Assembly (NCBI GenBank): GCA_029960955.1 | Contig: JASBVS010000047.1 | Coordinates: 40,944 to 104,943, forward strand | DNA length: 64,000 nt | DNA from: Bacillota bacterium | GTDB lineage: Bacteria > Bacillota > Sulfobacillia > JAIMAT01 | Reading direction: 5' to 3' | Part shown: one piece after another, positions 45,153 through 54,177 of the stretch | How the letters are laid out: each line of letters opens with the position of its first letter | Position numbering within the stretch: the first letter of the stretch is position 1 | Notes under the pieces: generated by a model | The model's database searches: none | What the model saw: the letters and a program-made list of their open reading frames with translations, nothing else | Told to the model about the DNA's origin: nothing | Translations under genes and position numbers: made by a program

Positions 45153-46420
45153 GACGCCTCTTCCTCCTCGCCTGCGCGGGCGCCCTCGTAAGGAAGCGGA
45201 AAGCGGTCGCAGAGCGCCGCGACCTCGCGGCGGATCGCCTCCAGGTGCGCGGGCTCGTCGCGCCGCCGCAGCGCGGCGACGATCCACTCGCCGATCCGCC
45301 GCATCTCCTCCGGCCCCATGCCCCGCGTGGTCAGCGCCGGCGTGCCCAGGCGGATGCCGGAGGTGACCGTCGGCTTGGCCGGGTCGAAGGGGATGACGTT
45401 CTTGTTGACCGTGATGCCGACGCGCGCCAGGATATCCTCCGCCTCCCTGCCGGTCAAGCCGAGCGGCGCCACCTTGGCCAGCATCAGGTGGTTGTCGGTG
45501 CCGCCGGAGACGAGCGGCAGGCCGAGCTCCTGGAGGGTGGCGGCGAGGACGCGCGCGTTCTCCACCACCCGCTCCTGGTACTGGCGGAAGGCGGGCTGGA
45601 GCGCCTCGCCGAAGCAGACGGCCTTGGCCGCGATCACGTGCTCCAGCGGCCCTCCCTGGATGCCGGGGAAGACGGCGTGGTCGACGGCGCGCGCCTCGGC
45701 CGCGGCGGTCAGGATGAAGCCCGAGCGCGGCCCGCGCAGCGTCTTGTGCGTGGTGGAGGTGACGTACTCGGCGTGGCCGACCGGCGTCGGGTGGAGGCCG
45801 GCCGCCACCAGGCCCGCGATGTGCGCCATGTCCACCATCAGCTTGGCGCCCACGCTGCGGGCGATCTCGGCGAAGCGGGCGAAGTCGATGACGCGCGGGT
45901 AGGCGCTGGCGCCGGCGACGATCAGCTTGGGCCGGACTTCCTCCGCCAGGCGCGCCACCGCCTCGTAGTCGATCCGCTCGCTCTCGGGGTCGACGCCGTA
46001 GGCGACGAAACGGTACCAGCGGCCGGAGAAGTTGACCGGGCTGCCGTGGGTCAGGTGGCCGCCGTGGCTCAGGTTCATGCCCAGCACGGTGTCGCCCGGC
46101 TCCAGGGCGGCGTAGTAGACGGCCATGTTGGCCTGGGCGCCGGAGTGCGGCTGGACGTTGGCGTGCTCGGCGCCGAAGAGGCGCTTCGCGCGCTCCTGCG
46201 CCAGCCGCTCCACCTCGTCCACCACCTCGCAGCCGCCGTAGTAGCGGCGCCCCGGGTAGCCCTCGGCGTACTTGTTGGTCAGGCAGCTCCCCATCGCTTC
46301 CAGAACGGCGAGGCTGGTGAAGTTCTCCGAGGCGATCAGCTCGAGCCCGCCGTTCTGGCGCCGGGCCTCGGCGCGGATCAGCCGCGCCACCTCGGGGTCG
46401 CTCCGCTCCAGGACCTCCAT
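45149..46420 (-). CDS. glyA: Serine hydroxymethyltransferase
   Basis: 423 residues from the ATG at 46420 (an in-frame TTG at 46429 is closer to GGAGG). It interconverts serine and glycine with THF. The PLP lysine lies in [15 protein letters not shown] (about K226); [14 protein letters not shown] and [15 protein letters not shown] are family motifs. It lies 162 bp after gcvPB; with GcvTHP it controls flow of one-carbon units to folD. No glycine riboswitch was recognised before it. Confidence 0.96.
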   Translation of the reverse strand: MEVLERSDPEVARLIRAEARRQNGGLELIASENFTSLAVLEAMGSCLTNKYAEGYPGRRYYGGCEVVDEVERLAQERAKRLFGAEHANVQPHSGAQANMAVYYAALEPGDTVLGMNLSHGGHLTHGSPVNFSGRWYRFVAYGVDPESERIDYEAVARLAEEVRPKLIVAGASAYPRVIDFARFAEIARSVGAKLMVDMAHIAGLVAAGLHPTPVGHAEYVTSTTHKTLRGPRSGFILTAAAEARAVDHAVFPGIQGGPLEHVIAAKAVCFGEALQPAFRQYQERVVENARVLAATLQELGLPLVSGGTDNHLMLAKVAPLGLTGREAEDILARVGITVNKNVIPFDPAKPTVTSGIRLGTPALTTRGMGPEEMRRIGEWIVAALRRRDEPAHLEAIRREVAALCDRFPLPYEGARAGEEEEAS

Positions 46421-46582
46421 CTTGGCCAAGCCTCCGACCTCCCCCGTCCCCCGTCGACTCTCCCAGGCGCCCGCCTGCCCGCCTGCGGAGGCTTCGCTTC
46501 ATCTCATCGACAAAACGAACGACAGACGCCGGCCACGGAAAGCCGGGCGCAGAGGCGGGCCGCCCGGCGGCGGAGCGGGCGC

Positions 46583-48088
46583 CTAGGCGCGCCTCTCGCC
46601 GGCCGGCGACCAGCGCAGGACCGGGCGGCGCGCCGCCGCCACCTCGTCCAGGCGCCGCACGGGCGTGGTGAAGGGCGCCTCGCGGAGCTTCTGCGGCTCT
46701 TCGCGCGCCTCGCGGGCGATCGCCTCCAGCGCCTCGGCGTAGGCGTCCAGCGTCGCCAGGCTCTCGGTCTCCGTCGGCTCGATCATCAGCGCTTCCTCGA
46801 CGATGAGCGGGAAGTAGACGCTGCCCGGGTGGAGGCCGTAGTCGAGCAGGCGCTTGGCGACGTCGAGGACGCGGACGCCCGTCTCCTTCTTCAGCCGCTC
46901 GCCGGAGAGGACGAACTCGTGCATGCACGGCCGGTCGTAGGGCAGCTCGAAGGTCCTCGCCAGGCGCCGCATCAGGTAGTTGGCGTTGAGGACCGAGGTC
47001 TCGGCCACGCGGCGGAGACCCTCGGCGCCCAGGGTGAGCACGTAGGCGTAGGCGCGGACGGCCACGGCGAAGTTGCCCCAGAAGGCCTGCACCTTGCCGA
47101 CGCTCTCCGGAGCCGGCCGGTCGAGCCCGTCCGGGTCGCCCCACTCCAGCCGGTAGCGGTCGCCTTCCTTCACCACCAGGGGACGCGGCAGGAAGCGCTC
47201 CAGCCCGGCGGCGACGCCGACGGGACCCGAGCCGGGGCCGCCGCCCCCGTGCGGCCCGGAGAAGGTCTTGTGCAGGTTGAGGTGGACGATGTCGAAGCCC
47301 ATGTCGCCCGGCCGGGCGAGGCCCAGGATGGCGTTCAGGTTGGCGCCGTCGTAGTAGAGGAGGGCGCCCGCCTCGTGCACCCTGCGAGCGATCTCCAGCG
47401 TCCGCTCGTCGAAGAGGCCGAGCGTGTTCGGATTGGTCAGCATCAGGGCGGCCACGTCCGGCCCGAGCACGCGGTCGAGGTCCTCGACGTCGATGCCGCC
47501 GCGGGCGTCGGAGCGGACCTCCACCACCTGGTAGCCGGCCATGGCGGCGCTGGCCGGGTTGGTCCCGTGGGCGGAGTCGGGGACGATCACCCGCGTCCGC
47601 TCCTCGCCCCGGCTCTCGTGGTAGGCGCGGACGATGGAGAGGCCGGTGAACTCGCCCTGGGCGCCGGCCACCGGCTGGAGCGAGAAGCGGGCCATGCCGG
47701 TGATCTCCGCCAGCGCCGCCTCCAGCCGCGCCATCAGCTCCAGGGCCCCCTGCGCGCCCGCCTCGGGCGTCAGCGGGTGGAGGTCGCGGAAACCGGGCAG
47801 CGCCGCCATCGCGTCGTTCCGCTTCGGGTTGTACTTCATGGTGCAGGAGCCGAGCGGGTAGAAGCCGTTGTCGATGGCGTAGTTCATCTCGGAGAGGCGG
47901 GTGTAGTGGCGGACCACCTCCGGCTCGGTCACCTCGGGCAGGAGGGGCGGGCTCTTCCGCAGGAGTCCCTCGGGAAGGCCGGGCAGTTCTCCGCCTGCGG
48001 CCTCTTCCGCGTCCGGCACGTCCAGCGGCGGCAGCTCGGCCCCCTGGTGGCCCGGGCCGCCCAGCTCGTAGATGAGCGGCTCGCTCAT
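46583..48088 (-). CDS. gcvPB: Glycine dehydrogenase (decarboxylating) subunit 2
   Basis: 501 residues. C-terminal half of the P protein: it binds PLP and decarboxylates glycine onto the lipoyl arm of GcvH. The PLP lysine is in [35 protein letters not shown] and [20 protein letters not shown] are signatures. The ATG start overlaps gcvPA by 4 bp, giving the two-subunit P protein typical of Bacillota. Confidence 0.96.
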   Translation of the reverse strand: MSEPLIYELGGPGHQGAELPPLDVPDAEEAAGGELPGLPEGLLRKSPPLLPEVTEPEVVRHYTRLSEMNYAIDNGFYPLGSCTMKYNPKRNDAMAALPGFRDLHPLTPEAGAQGALELMARLEAALAEITGMARFSLQPVAGAQGEFTGLSIVRAYHESRGEERTRVIVPDSAHGTNPASAAMAGYQVVEVRSDARGGIDVEDLDRVLGPDVAALMLTNPNTLGLFDERTLEIARRVHEAGALLYYDGANLNAILGLARPGDMGFDIVHLNLHKTFSGPHGGGGPGSGPVGVAAGLERFLPRPLVVKEGDRYRLEWGDPDGLDRPAPESVGKVQAFWGNFAVAVRAYAYVLTLGAEGLRRVAETSVLNANYLMRRLARTFELPYDRPCMHEFVLSGERLKKETGVRVLDVAKRLLDYGLHPGSVYFPLIVEEALMIEPTETESLATLDAYAEALEAIAREAREEPQKLREAPFTTPVRRLDEVAAARRPVLRWSPAGERRA

Positions 48089-49428
48089 GCCGCCAGCACC
48101 TCCTTCAGGGCGGCGACGTAACCGTCCAGCTCGGCCCGGCTCCGCTTCTCGGTCACGGCCACCAGGAGCCGTCGCTCCCATCCGGGGCGGACACGGCCGA
48201 GCGGGAAGCCGGCCAGGAAGCCCTTCTCCAGCATGGCGCCCACCACGCCCTCGGCCTCGCGCTCGAACTCCACCACGAACTCGTCGAAGAAGGGGCCGCC
48301 CAGGGGCAGGCGGACGCCGGGCAGCCCCGCCAGCTCGCCGGCCAGGTAGCGCGCCTTGAGCGCCGACTGCCGCGCCACCTCGCGGAGCCCCGCCGGACCC
48401 AGGGTGGCCAGGTAGATGCTGGCGGCCAGCGCCACCAGCGCCTCGTTGGTGCAGACGTTGGAGGTGGCGCGCTCGCGGCGGATGTGCTGCTCCCGCGCCT
48501 GGAGCGTCAGGACGTAGCCGACGCGGCCGTCCACGTCCCGGGTCTGCCCCGCGATCCGGCCGGGCATGCGCCGGACGAACCGCTCGCGCGCGGCCAGGAA
48601 GCCCAGGTAGGGCCCGCCGAACTGGAGGTGGCTCCCCAGCGGCTGCCCCTCGCCCACCGCGATGTCGGCGCCCAGCTCGCCCGGCGACGCCAGCAGGCCG
48701 AGCGCGACCGGGTCGACGACCAGGATGGCCAGCGCCCCGCGGGCGTGGGCCGCCTCGATCAGCGGCCGCGGATCCTCGATCAGCCCGAGGAAGTTGGGCT
48801 GCTGGACGACCACGGCCGCCACGCCGTCGTCCACCCTCTCCGTCGCGCCTGCGGCGATCCGTCCCCCCGCCTCCGGCAGGGTCTCCAGGCGGAGGCGCGG
48901 CCCGCGCGCGTAGACTTCGGCCACCTCGCGGTAGAAGGGGTGCAGCGTCGCCGGCAGGAGGAAGCGCTCCCTCCCGGTGACGTTGGCCGCCATGAGGAGC
49001 GCCTCGCCCAGGGCGCTGGCGCCGTCGTAGAGCGAGGCGTTGGCCACCTCCAGGCCGGTCAGGCCGCAGATCATGGACTGGTACTCGAAGATGGACTGGA
49101 GGGTCCCCTGGCTGACCTCCGGCTGGTAGGGGGTATAGGCGGTGAGGAACTCGCCCCGGCTGACCAGGCTGTCGACCACCGCCGGCACCCAGCGGTCGTA
49201 GGCGCCCGCCCCCAGGAAGCAGACCGCCCTGGAGGCGTCCGCGTTCCGCGCCGCCAGCGCGCGCAGGTGCCGCTCCAGCTCCAGCTCGCTCATGGGTCCG
49301 GGCAGGTCGAGCGGGCGGCGGAGGCGCGCTTCCTCCGGAAGGCCGGCGTAGAGCTCCTCCACCGAGCGGAGCCCCAGCGCCTCCAGCATCCTGCCGCGTT
49401 CGGCCTCGCCCTGCGGGATGTAGCTCAT
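48085..49428 (-). CDS. gcvPA: Glycine dehydrogenase (decarboxylating) subunit 1
   Basis: 447 residues from the ATG at 49428. N-terminal half of the P protein. [40 protein letters not shown] and [20 protein letters not shown] are characteristic. It lacks the PLP lysine, as expected for this subunit. Overlaps of 4 bp with gcvH and gcvPB suggest balanced synthesis. Confidence 0.96.
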   Translation of the reverse strand: MSYIPQGEAERGRMLEALGLRSVEELYAGLPEEARLRRPLDLPGPMSELELERHLRALAARNADASRAVCFLGAGAYDRWVPAVVDSLVSRGEFLTAYTPYQPEVSQGTLQSIFEYQSMICGLTGLEVANASLYDGASALGEALLMAANVTGRERFLLPATLHPFYREVAEVYARGPRLRLETLPEAGGRIAAGATERVDDGVAAVVVQQPNFLGLIEDPRPLIEAAHARGALAILVVDPVALGLLASPGELGADIAVGEGQPLGSHLQFGGPYLGFLAARERFVRRMPGRIAGQTRDVDGRVGYVLTLQAREQHIRRERATSNVCTNEALVALAASIYLATLGPAGLREVARQSALKARYLAGELAGLPGVRLPLGGPFFDEFVVEFEREAEGVVGAMLEKGFLAGFPLGRVRPGWERRLLVAVTEKRSRAELDGYVAALKEVLAA

Positions 49429-49820
49429 GATCCGCCCTCCGCCTCGACCAGCGCCCGGTAGCCGGCGGCGTCGAGCAGCTTCTCCGCCTCGGCGGGGTCG
49501 TCCGGCTCGAGCCGGATCATCCAGCCCTCGCCGTAGGGGTCCTGGTTCACCTTCTCCGGGCTCTCCGCCAGCGCCCCGTTCACCTCCAGCACCCGGCCGG
49601 AGAGCGGGCTGTAGACGTCGGAGACCGACTTGACCGACTCGACCACGCCCAGCGCCTCGCCCGCCTCCAGGTGGCGGCCCACCTCGGGGAGCTCGACGTA
49701 GACCACGTCGCCCAGCTCCGACTGCGCGTAGTCGGTGATGCCCACCCGCGCCTTCCCGTCGCCTTCCAGGCGGACCCACTCGTGCTCGCGGCTGTAGCGC
49801 AGATCCTCGGGTACCCGCAC
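49425..49820 (-). CDS. gcvH: Glycine cleavage system H protein
   Basis: 131 residues. The lipoyl-accepting lysine is K64 in [14 protein letters not shown], within the usual beta-barrel ([20 protein letters not shown] before it). The H protein shuttles the aminomethyl group between P, T and L proteins. It follows gcvT by 4 bp; no lpd (L protein) gene is in the window. Confidence 0.97.
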   Translation of the reverse strand: MRVPEDLRYSREHEWVRLEGDGKARVGITDYAQSELGDVVYVELPEVGRHLEAGEALGVVESVKSVSDVYSPLSGRVLEVNGALAESPEKVNQDPYGEGWMIRLEPDDPAEAEKLLDAAGYRALVEAEGGS

Positions 49821-49824
49821 GCCC

Positions 49825-51033
49825 CTAGCCCCCTCGGCCCGCCGCCTTGGCGCGGCGGTAGAATGGCAACTTGACCACCTCGGCCTCCACCCGTCGCCCG
49901 CGGATGGCCACCTCGAGACGTTCGCCCGGCAGGGGCGCTTCGCCTTCGAGGAGCGCCAGGCCCAGGTTGGCGTCGAGCGCCGGTGCGTAGGAGCCGCTGG
50001 TCACGAAACCGGCCCGCTCCCCGTCGCGGAAGACCTCGTAGCCGTGGCGCGCGATCCCGCGCCCGACCATGCGGAAGCCGACCAGGTGGCGGCGCGGGCC
50101 TTCCTGGCGCACGCGCTCCAGCGCCTGGCGCCCCAGGAAGTCGCCCTTCTCGAACTTGACGAAGCGGCCCAGGCGCGCCTCCAGGGGGTTGATCGCCTCG
50201 CCCAGCTCCTGACCGTAGAGCGGCAGGCAGGCCTCGAAGCGGAGCGTGTCGCGGGCGCCGAGGCCGGCCGGCACGAGGCCGCGGGCGCGACCGGCCTCCA
50301 GGACCGCCCGCGCCAGCCGCTCGACGAGGCCGGCGTCGGCGTAGAGCTCGAAGCCGTCCTCGCCCGTGTAGCCGGTGCGCGAGACCAGCGCGCTCACCCC
50401 GGCGACGGTGGCGCCGTCGAGGAAGCGGTAGCTCCCGACGGCGTGGAGCGGCGCTTCGCTCAGCTCCTCCAGGATCGCCTCGGCCTCGGGGCCCTGGACG
50501 GCGATCTGCCCCCAGCGGCCGGTCTGGTCCTCGACCTCGGCCTCGAACCCTTCCGCCAGCTGCGCCAGATGGCGGAGATCCTTCTCCCTGTTGGCCGCGT
50601 TGACCACCACCAGGAAGGAGCCCTCGCCCCGCCGGTAGAGGACGGCGTCGTCGATCACGCCTCCGTCCGCGCGGCAGAAGGGGGTGTAGACCGCCTGGCC
50701 GACCTCCGCCCGCGCGACGTCGTTGGTGGCGGCGTAGTCGAGCAGCGCCGCCGCCTCGCGGCCGCGGACGGCGATCTTGCCCATGTGCGAGACGTCGAAG
50801 AGGCCTGCGGCGCGGCGCACCGCCCGGTGCTCCTCGAGGATGCCGGAGAACTGGATGGGGAGCTCCCAGCCGGCGAACTCGCCCATGCGCGCGCCCAGCT
50901 CGCGCTCCAGGTCGTGGAGCGGCGTGCGGAGAAGCCCGTCCGGTCCCCGGACGCCGTTGCGAGCCCCCTCCGACGCCTGCCCCTCCGCCGCGGCTGCGCC
51001 CGCTTCCTCCGGTCGATCCGGCGATGGCGACAA
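49825..51033 (-). CDS. gcvT: Glycine cleavage system T protein (aminomethyltransferase)
   Basis: 402 residues from a TTG at 51033; about 30 low-complexity residues precede the conserved LRTPLHDLERELGARMGEFA. It transfers the aminomethyl carbon to THF, making methylene-THF and ammonia. GLFDVSHMGKIAVRG, SRTGYTGEDGFELYADAG and the C-terminal VTSGSYAPALDANLGLALLE are hallmarks. It is first in the gcvT-gcvH-gcvPA-gcvPB operon. The real start may lie downstream of the TTG. Confidence 0.95.
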   Translation of the reverse strand: MSPSPDRPEEAGAAAAEGQASEGARNGVRGPDGLLRTPLHDLERELGARMGEFAGWELPIQFSGILEEHRAVRRAAGLFDVSHMGKIAVRGREAAALLDYAATNDVARAEVGQAVYTPFCRADGGVIDDAVLYRRGEGSFLVVVNAANREKDLRHLAQLAEGFEAEVEDQTGRWGQIAVQGPEAEAILEELSEAPLHAVGSYRFLDGATVAGVSALVSRTGYTGEDGFELYADAGLVERLARAVLEAGRARGLVPAGLGARDTLRFEACLPLYGQELGEAINPLEARLGRFVKFEKGDFLGRQALERVRQEGPRRHLVGFRMVGRGIARHGYEVFRDGERAGFVTSGSYAPALDANLGLALLEGEAPLPGERLEVAIRGRRVEAEVVKLPFYRRAKAAGRGG

Positions 51034-51119
51034 GTTTCCATCCCCCGCTTGTCGAGGGAGCGGCGCCGGCCCCCCGCGCCCGGTTCCGCGCTCTCCCTCA
51101 CGGTTGGTAACCCGCGCCT

Positions 51120-51125
51120 ATCATA
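51120..51125 (-). promoter_or_regulatory. -10 element (TATGAT), likely gcv operon promoter
   Basis: CGGCTATGATAGGCG on the minus strand, about 87 bp before the gcvT start. It is one mismatch from TATAAT; no good -35. The upstream gene's terminator ends 45 bp before it, so a new promoter is expected here. No glycine riboswitch motif was found in the leader. Confidence 0.4.
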
Positions 51126-51169
51126 GCCGATCGGCCGGGCCGCCCGGTTCGATGGCGGCCTCGCGCGTG

Positions 51170-51201
51170 AAAAGGGCGACGGGCTGGTCGCCCCGTCGCC
51201 C
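51170..51201 (-). terminator. Rho-independent terminator after the coiled-coil/nuclease-like gene
   Basis: A perfect 10-bp stem GGGCGACGGG/CCCGTCGCCC with an 8-nt loop, followed on the minus strand by TTTTC. It lies 55 bp after the stop at 51256 and insulates the gcv operon from upstream transcription. Confidence 0.88.
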
Positions 51202-51213
51202 CCTCGCCGCAAC

Positions 51214-51239
51214 CTCCCGTCAGGCTCTCCCGTCAGGCT
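51214..51239. repeat. Two tandem 13-bp repeats
   Basis: CTCCCGTCAGGCT occurs twice head-to-tail with no spacer between the stop at 51256 and the terminator at 51170-51201. It is probably a slippage product. There is no evidence of function. Confidence 0.6.
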
Positions 51240-51255
51240 CGAGCCGGACCGGGCT

Positions 51256-52031
51256 TCAGCGCTCCTCCATGCGCCACGCCAGCGCGTTCAAGGAGGCCAG
51301 CGCGTCCTCCGCGCCCTCGGTGAACCGCTCGCCGGCCACGCCGGGTACCGCCCGGACGCCCAGTCCCCTGAGCGCTTCGGCGCGTCGCGCGGCCCGCTCC
51401 GCGTCGTTCCGGTCCACCACCGAGGAGACCTCCACCACCAGCCATACGTCGCCCTCGGCGTCGCGGGCGCGGACCACCGCGTCGGCCCCCAGGATCTCGT
51501 CCCGGTCCTCCCAGCCCAGCCGCCCTTCGTCCACCGCGTCGTCCAGCATGCCGGCGACTTCCTCGCGCGGCAGCACCCGGGCACGGCGGAAGCGGCGGCC
51601 GAGAAGCGCGGGAGCGCGCTCGCGAAAGCGCCGCTCCAGGTCCGATCCCTTCAGCCGGGCCACGTCCCGCTTCAGGCCCTGCATTTCTGCGACCAGCGTC
51701 TGGACGGTGCCCTCCGTCCGCCTCTGGGCCTCGGCGAGGGCGTCCACCCGGGCGGTGAGCGCCTCGAGACGCGCTTCGGTCCGCTTCTGGGCCTCGGCGA
51801 GCGCGTCCACCCGGGCCGTGAGCGCCTCGAGGCGCGCTTCGGTCCGCCTCTGGGCCTCGGCGAGCGCGTCCACCCGGGCCGTCAGCGCTTCGAGGCGCGC
51901 TTCGGTCCGCCTCTGGGCCTCGGCGAGTTCCCGCAAAGGACCGTTCTGCGCAGCTCTCGCTTCCATTCCGGGTGCTCGTCCAAGAGCCGCAAGAGATCCC
52001 GGAAATCCTCCACGGTGAACGGCATCCGCAT
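51256..52031 (-). pseudogene. Coiled-coil plus nuclease-like domain gene with a frameshift
   Basis: From an ATG at 52031/52025 (AGGAG upstream) the first 27 or so codons read PFTVEDFRDLLRLLDEHPEW, the usual N-terminus of a family of coiled-coil proteins with a PD-(D/E)XK-like C-terminal domain, common in thermophiles. Near 51935-51937 (a run of three A on the plus strand) the frame must shift by -1 to continue into LRELAEAQRRTEARLEAL and the rest. One missing T on the minus strand explains this. The downstream part, about 230 residues, has 3.4 copies of a 21-residue heptad repeat, then DLERRFRERAPALLGRRFRR and a domain with WLVVEVSSVVDRND. Either a recent pseudogene, a sequencing error, or use of the internal ATG at 51966. 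Confidence 0.7.
51739..51927 (-). repeat. 63-bp in-frame tandem repeats (three copies)
   Basis: Three near-identical 63-bp units (51865-51927, 51802-51864, 51739-51801) encode LAEAQRRTEARLEALTARVD plus A, with one R-to-K change; a fourth partial copy follows. They form a heptad coiled coil inside the broken gene. There is no spacer/repeat alternation, so this is not a CRISPR. Confidence 0.9.
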
Positions 52032-52044
52032 CGCTCCTGCACCC

Positions 52045-52050
52045 ATTCTA
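52045..52050 (-). promoter_or_regulatory. -10 element (TAGAAT) before the frameshifted gene
   Basis: CGGTTAGAATGGG on the minus strand, 14 bp before the ATG at 52031. It is one mismatch from TATAAT with no clear -35. It is the only AT-rich patch in 52032-52108. Confidence 0.35.
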
Positions 52051-52108
52051 ACCGGTCTTCGCCGCTGCCGGCCGCCACGCCCCGCGCCGGCGCGGCCGCG
52101 ACCGTTCC

Positions 52109-52618
52109 TTACTCCCAGAAGCCGGGCCGTTCCATCACGCTGGCGTCACCCTGGACGCGGACGGACACCTTCCGCCCGCCCAGGAAGAAGCTGCGGGCGG
52201 TGACCACGATCCTGACGCTGACGGTGGGATCCCGCAGCCACCGCCCGCTCCAGGGGTGCCGCCGCGGTGCCCCCGCGTCCGCGTTGACCGCCAGGGTCTC
52301 GATCGCGTAAGGGTCGCCGGGAAGCACCGCGCGCGCGTTGGCGTCCGTCACCGCGTAGGCGGCCGCCTCCGCCCGCTCGACGAGCAGCCACCGCTCGCCC
52401 TCGGCCAGCCGTTCCAGGTCGAGCTCCTGGACGCCTGCCAGCGCCCCCAGGTCGGCCGCGCTCTGGGCAAGCGAGTGGAGGACGAAGAAGCGCCCCACGT
52501 CCGCCACCAAGGCCAGGACCAGGAGGAAGGCAGGGAGCGCCAGCACGAACCAGGCGCTGACGGCTCCCCGTTCCCCTCTCCCCCTCGGCCGGTCGTCTCG
52601 CCGCCGGCGCCGGCTCAC
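52109..52618 (-). CDS. TadG-like pilus-assembly membrane protein
   Basis: 169 residues from the GTG at 52618 (GTGA overlap with tadE; another GTG at 52621). Basic N-terminus, then GAVSAWFVLALPAFLLVLAL, a single TM with the AVSAWF start seen in TadE/TadG minor pilin-like proteins, followed by VGRFFVLHSLAQSAADLGAL typical of the Tad_C/DUF2134 N-terminal region. The rest is a small beta-rich exported domain (VSVRIVVTARSFFLGG). Last gene of the Tad operon. Confidence 0.7.
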   Translation of the reverse strand: MSRRRRRDDRPRGRGERGAVSAWFVLALPAFLLVLALVADVGRFFVLHSLAQSAADLGALAGVQELDLERLAEGERWLLVERAEAAAYAVTDANARAVLPGDPYAIETLAVNADAGAPRRHPWSGRWLRDPTVSVRIVVTARSFFLGGRKVSVRVQGDASVMERPGFWE

Positions 52619-53025
52619 CACGGCTCACCCGTCCGGTCGCCCAGCCGCTCGCTCCGGCCGATGGCCTCGCTGCGCAGGTGGAGGCTGCTCCGGCCCGCGA
52701 GGCGGCTGATGGGGTTGTGGAGCTCCCGGTCCGCCTCGACGCGGACGTGGACCAGCGTCCCGTAGGTCGCGTGACGCGGCCAGATCTCCACCTGGGCCCG
52801 GGCCGGGTCGAGGCCGCCGGCCGCCAGCTGGTCGCGCACCACCTGGTAGGCTCCGGGCGAGGCGCCGCCGTCGATGGCCGCCCGTCGCCCGCCGGTGCGC
52901 GCCGCCTCGGCCACCACCAGCTGCCCGTTGAGCACGGCGCCGAAGTCGACGATGGCGACCAGCAGGATGACCAGGAGGCCGAGGACGAGCGTGAACTCGA
53001 CGGTCGCCTGGCCGCGGGAGCCCGT
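52615..53025 (-). CDS. tadE: TadE-like minor pilin
   Basis: 136 residues if started at the ACG at 53025. GSRGQATVEFTLVLGLLVIL is the TadE signature (the E after TV is position 5 of the mature form), followed by VDFGAVLNGQLVVAEAARTG. No ATG, GTG or TTG lies near this N-terminus in frame. The ACG stands exactly where MGSRGQATVEF would begin, but lacks a ribosome site. The frame is also open back to an ATG at 53460 with GAGGAGG, which would give a 281-residue protein overlapping the whole flp gene. The start is therefore unresolved; the domain is clear. Confidence 0.7.
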   Translation of the reverse strand, partial: TGSRGQATVEFTLVLGLLVILLVAIVDFGAVLNGQLVVAEAARTGGRRAAIDGGASPGAYQVVRDQLAAGGLDPARAQVEIWPRHATYGTLVHVRVEADRELHNPISRLAGRSSLHLRSEAIGRSERLGDRTGEPW

Positions 53026-53039
53026 GGCGCCGGGGCCGG

Positions 53040-53312
53040 CTAGTTGCCCGGCACCTGGGCGCCGACGATGGTGTTGGTCAGCTCCACGATCCGGTTCCGC
53101 AGCTCCGCCCCGAGCGTGCTGAGCGCGGTGATCAGGACGACGACGACCAGTGCCAGCAAGAGCGCGTATTCCGCCGTCGACACGCCCCGCTGGCCGCCGT
53201 AGGGGTCTCGCCCGCGCTCCTGCCAGCGACGGGCGACTCCACGGAGCCAGGTGCGGGTTCGCACCTGGACGGCTCGCGCCGCCTCGCCTGCGCGCTGCCC
53301 GAGAGTCTGCAC
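53040..53312 (-). CDS. flp: Flp/Fap-type pilin
   Basis: 90 residues from the GTG at 53312, which has AGGAGG 8 nt upstream. A long leader (about 47 residues) ends GGQRG, then VSTAEYALLLALVVVVLITA begins the hydrophobic pilin helix; the G-V junction with E at +5 and Y at +6 is the class III prepilin cleavage site. The mature pilin is about 43 residues and forms the Tad fibre. The leader is unusually long for Flp. No prepilin peptidase gene (tadV) is in the window. Confidence 0.88.
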   Translation of the reverse strand: MQTLGQRAGEAARAVQVRTRTWLRGVARRWQERGRDPYGGQRGVSTAEYALLLALVVVVLITALSTLGAELRNRIVELTNTIVGAQVPGN

Positions 53313-53517
53313 GACGGTCAACCTCCTCGCGCCATCCGGCGCCGGGTCTGCCGCCTGGCCGGCTCGGCGGGGGTCCTGCAGCGAAAAGACCAAGGGCGGG
53401 ATCGTCGGCCGGGAGCGCGACGGAGCGGAAGGCTCCTCCGTCGCGGGAGATCGTGGGCATGGCGGGCACCTCCTCGGGGCGGCTTCCCCGGCCGGATGGG
53501 AAAGGGGTTGCGCCGCC

Positions 53518-54174
53518 TCAGAAGTCGGCCAGGAAGCGGAGCAGGCTGGGCACCAGGACCAGGATCAGGATCGGCGGGAGGAGGAGCGCGCCCGTCGCCA
53601 GCGTCAGCTTGAGCGGCAGGACGTCGATCTGCCGCGCCCGGCGGGTCGCCTCCTCCTCGAGAGCGTCGGCGGCGATGGCGCGGAGCGTCTCCGCCACGGG
53701 CGCGCCCAGGCTCTGGCCGAGACGGAGCGTGCGCTCCAGGCCGCGCAGCTCGGGGAGCCCCAGATCCTCGTAGAGGAAGCCCAGCGCGCGGAGCGGCTCC
53801 TGGCCGCGCTCGATGCGGTCGGCCACGTGGAGAAGCGACTCGCCCATGGCGCCCGGCGCCTCCTCGCCGGTGAGGCGGATGGCGTGGAGCAGGTTGAGCC
53901 CTGCCTCGCTCGCCTCGGCCAGCAGGTCGAGCGTCGGCGCCAGCGCGCGCCGCGCCTCCCGCCGGCGCGCCCGGCGCGCGCGCCGCTCCCGCCAGGCGGC
54001 GAGAAGGTCGAGACCGGCGGCCCGTGATCCGGCCGTCGCCTGGCGCAGGAGGCGGCCGAGTCGCGGCACCCAGACGGCGCCCGGGTCGAGGGCGACGACG
54101 GCCAGGGCGGCGGCGCCGCTCCCCGCCAGGGCGAGGGCCAGCAGCCCGATGGACGAAGAGGCGGGCGCGAGCAT
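53518..54174 (-). CDS. tadC: Tad pilus inner-membrane platform protein TadC
   Basis: 218 residues. An N-terminal TM (about residues 8-30), then a T2SSF domain (ALAPTLDLLAEASEAGLNLL and GFLYEDLGLPELRGLERTLR), then a C-terminal hydrophobic pair (LKLTLATGALLLPPILILVL). It pairs with TadB to form the platform on which TadA works. It is shorter than typical TadC (about 300). The 205 bp to flp hold an 8-bp hairpin and no clear promoter. Confidence 0.88.
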   Translation of the reverse strand: MLAPASSSIGLLALALAGSGAAALAVVALDPGAVWVPRLGRLLRQATAGSRAAGLDLLAAWRERRARRARRREARRALAPTLDLLAEASEAGLNLLHAIRLTGEEAPGAMGESLLHVADRIERGQEPLRALGFLYEDLGLPELRGLERTLRLGQSLGAPVAETLRAIAADALEEEATRRARQIDVLPLKLTLATGALLLPPILILVLVPSLLRFLADF

Positions 54175-54177
54175 GGA

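Noticed and set aside
46421..46582. Riboswitch or small RNA between gcvPB and glyA
   Set aside because: A 162-bp gap with one AT-richer patch but no recognisable aptamer motif or hairpin followed by T.
51034..51169. Glycine riboswitch upstream of gcvT
   Set aside because: Looked for because of the gcv operon. No tandem aptamer signature was recognised, and the large hairpin further upstream is the terminator of the neighbouring gene. A covariance search would settle it.
51739..51927. Regular 63-bp repeats as a possible CRISPR array
   Set aside because: The units are contiguous with no unique spacers and encode an in-frame coiled coil; no cas genes nearby.
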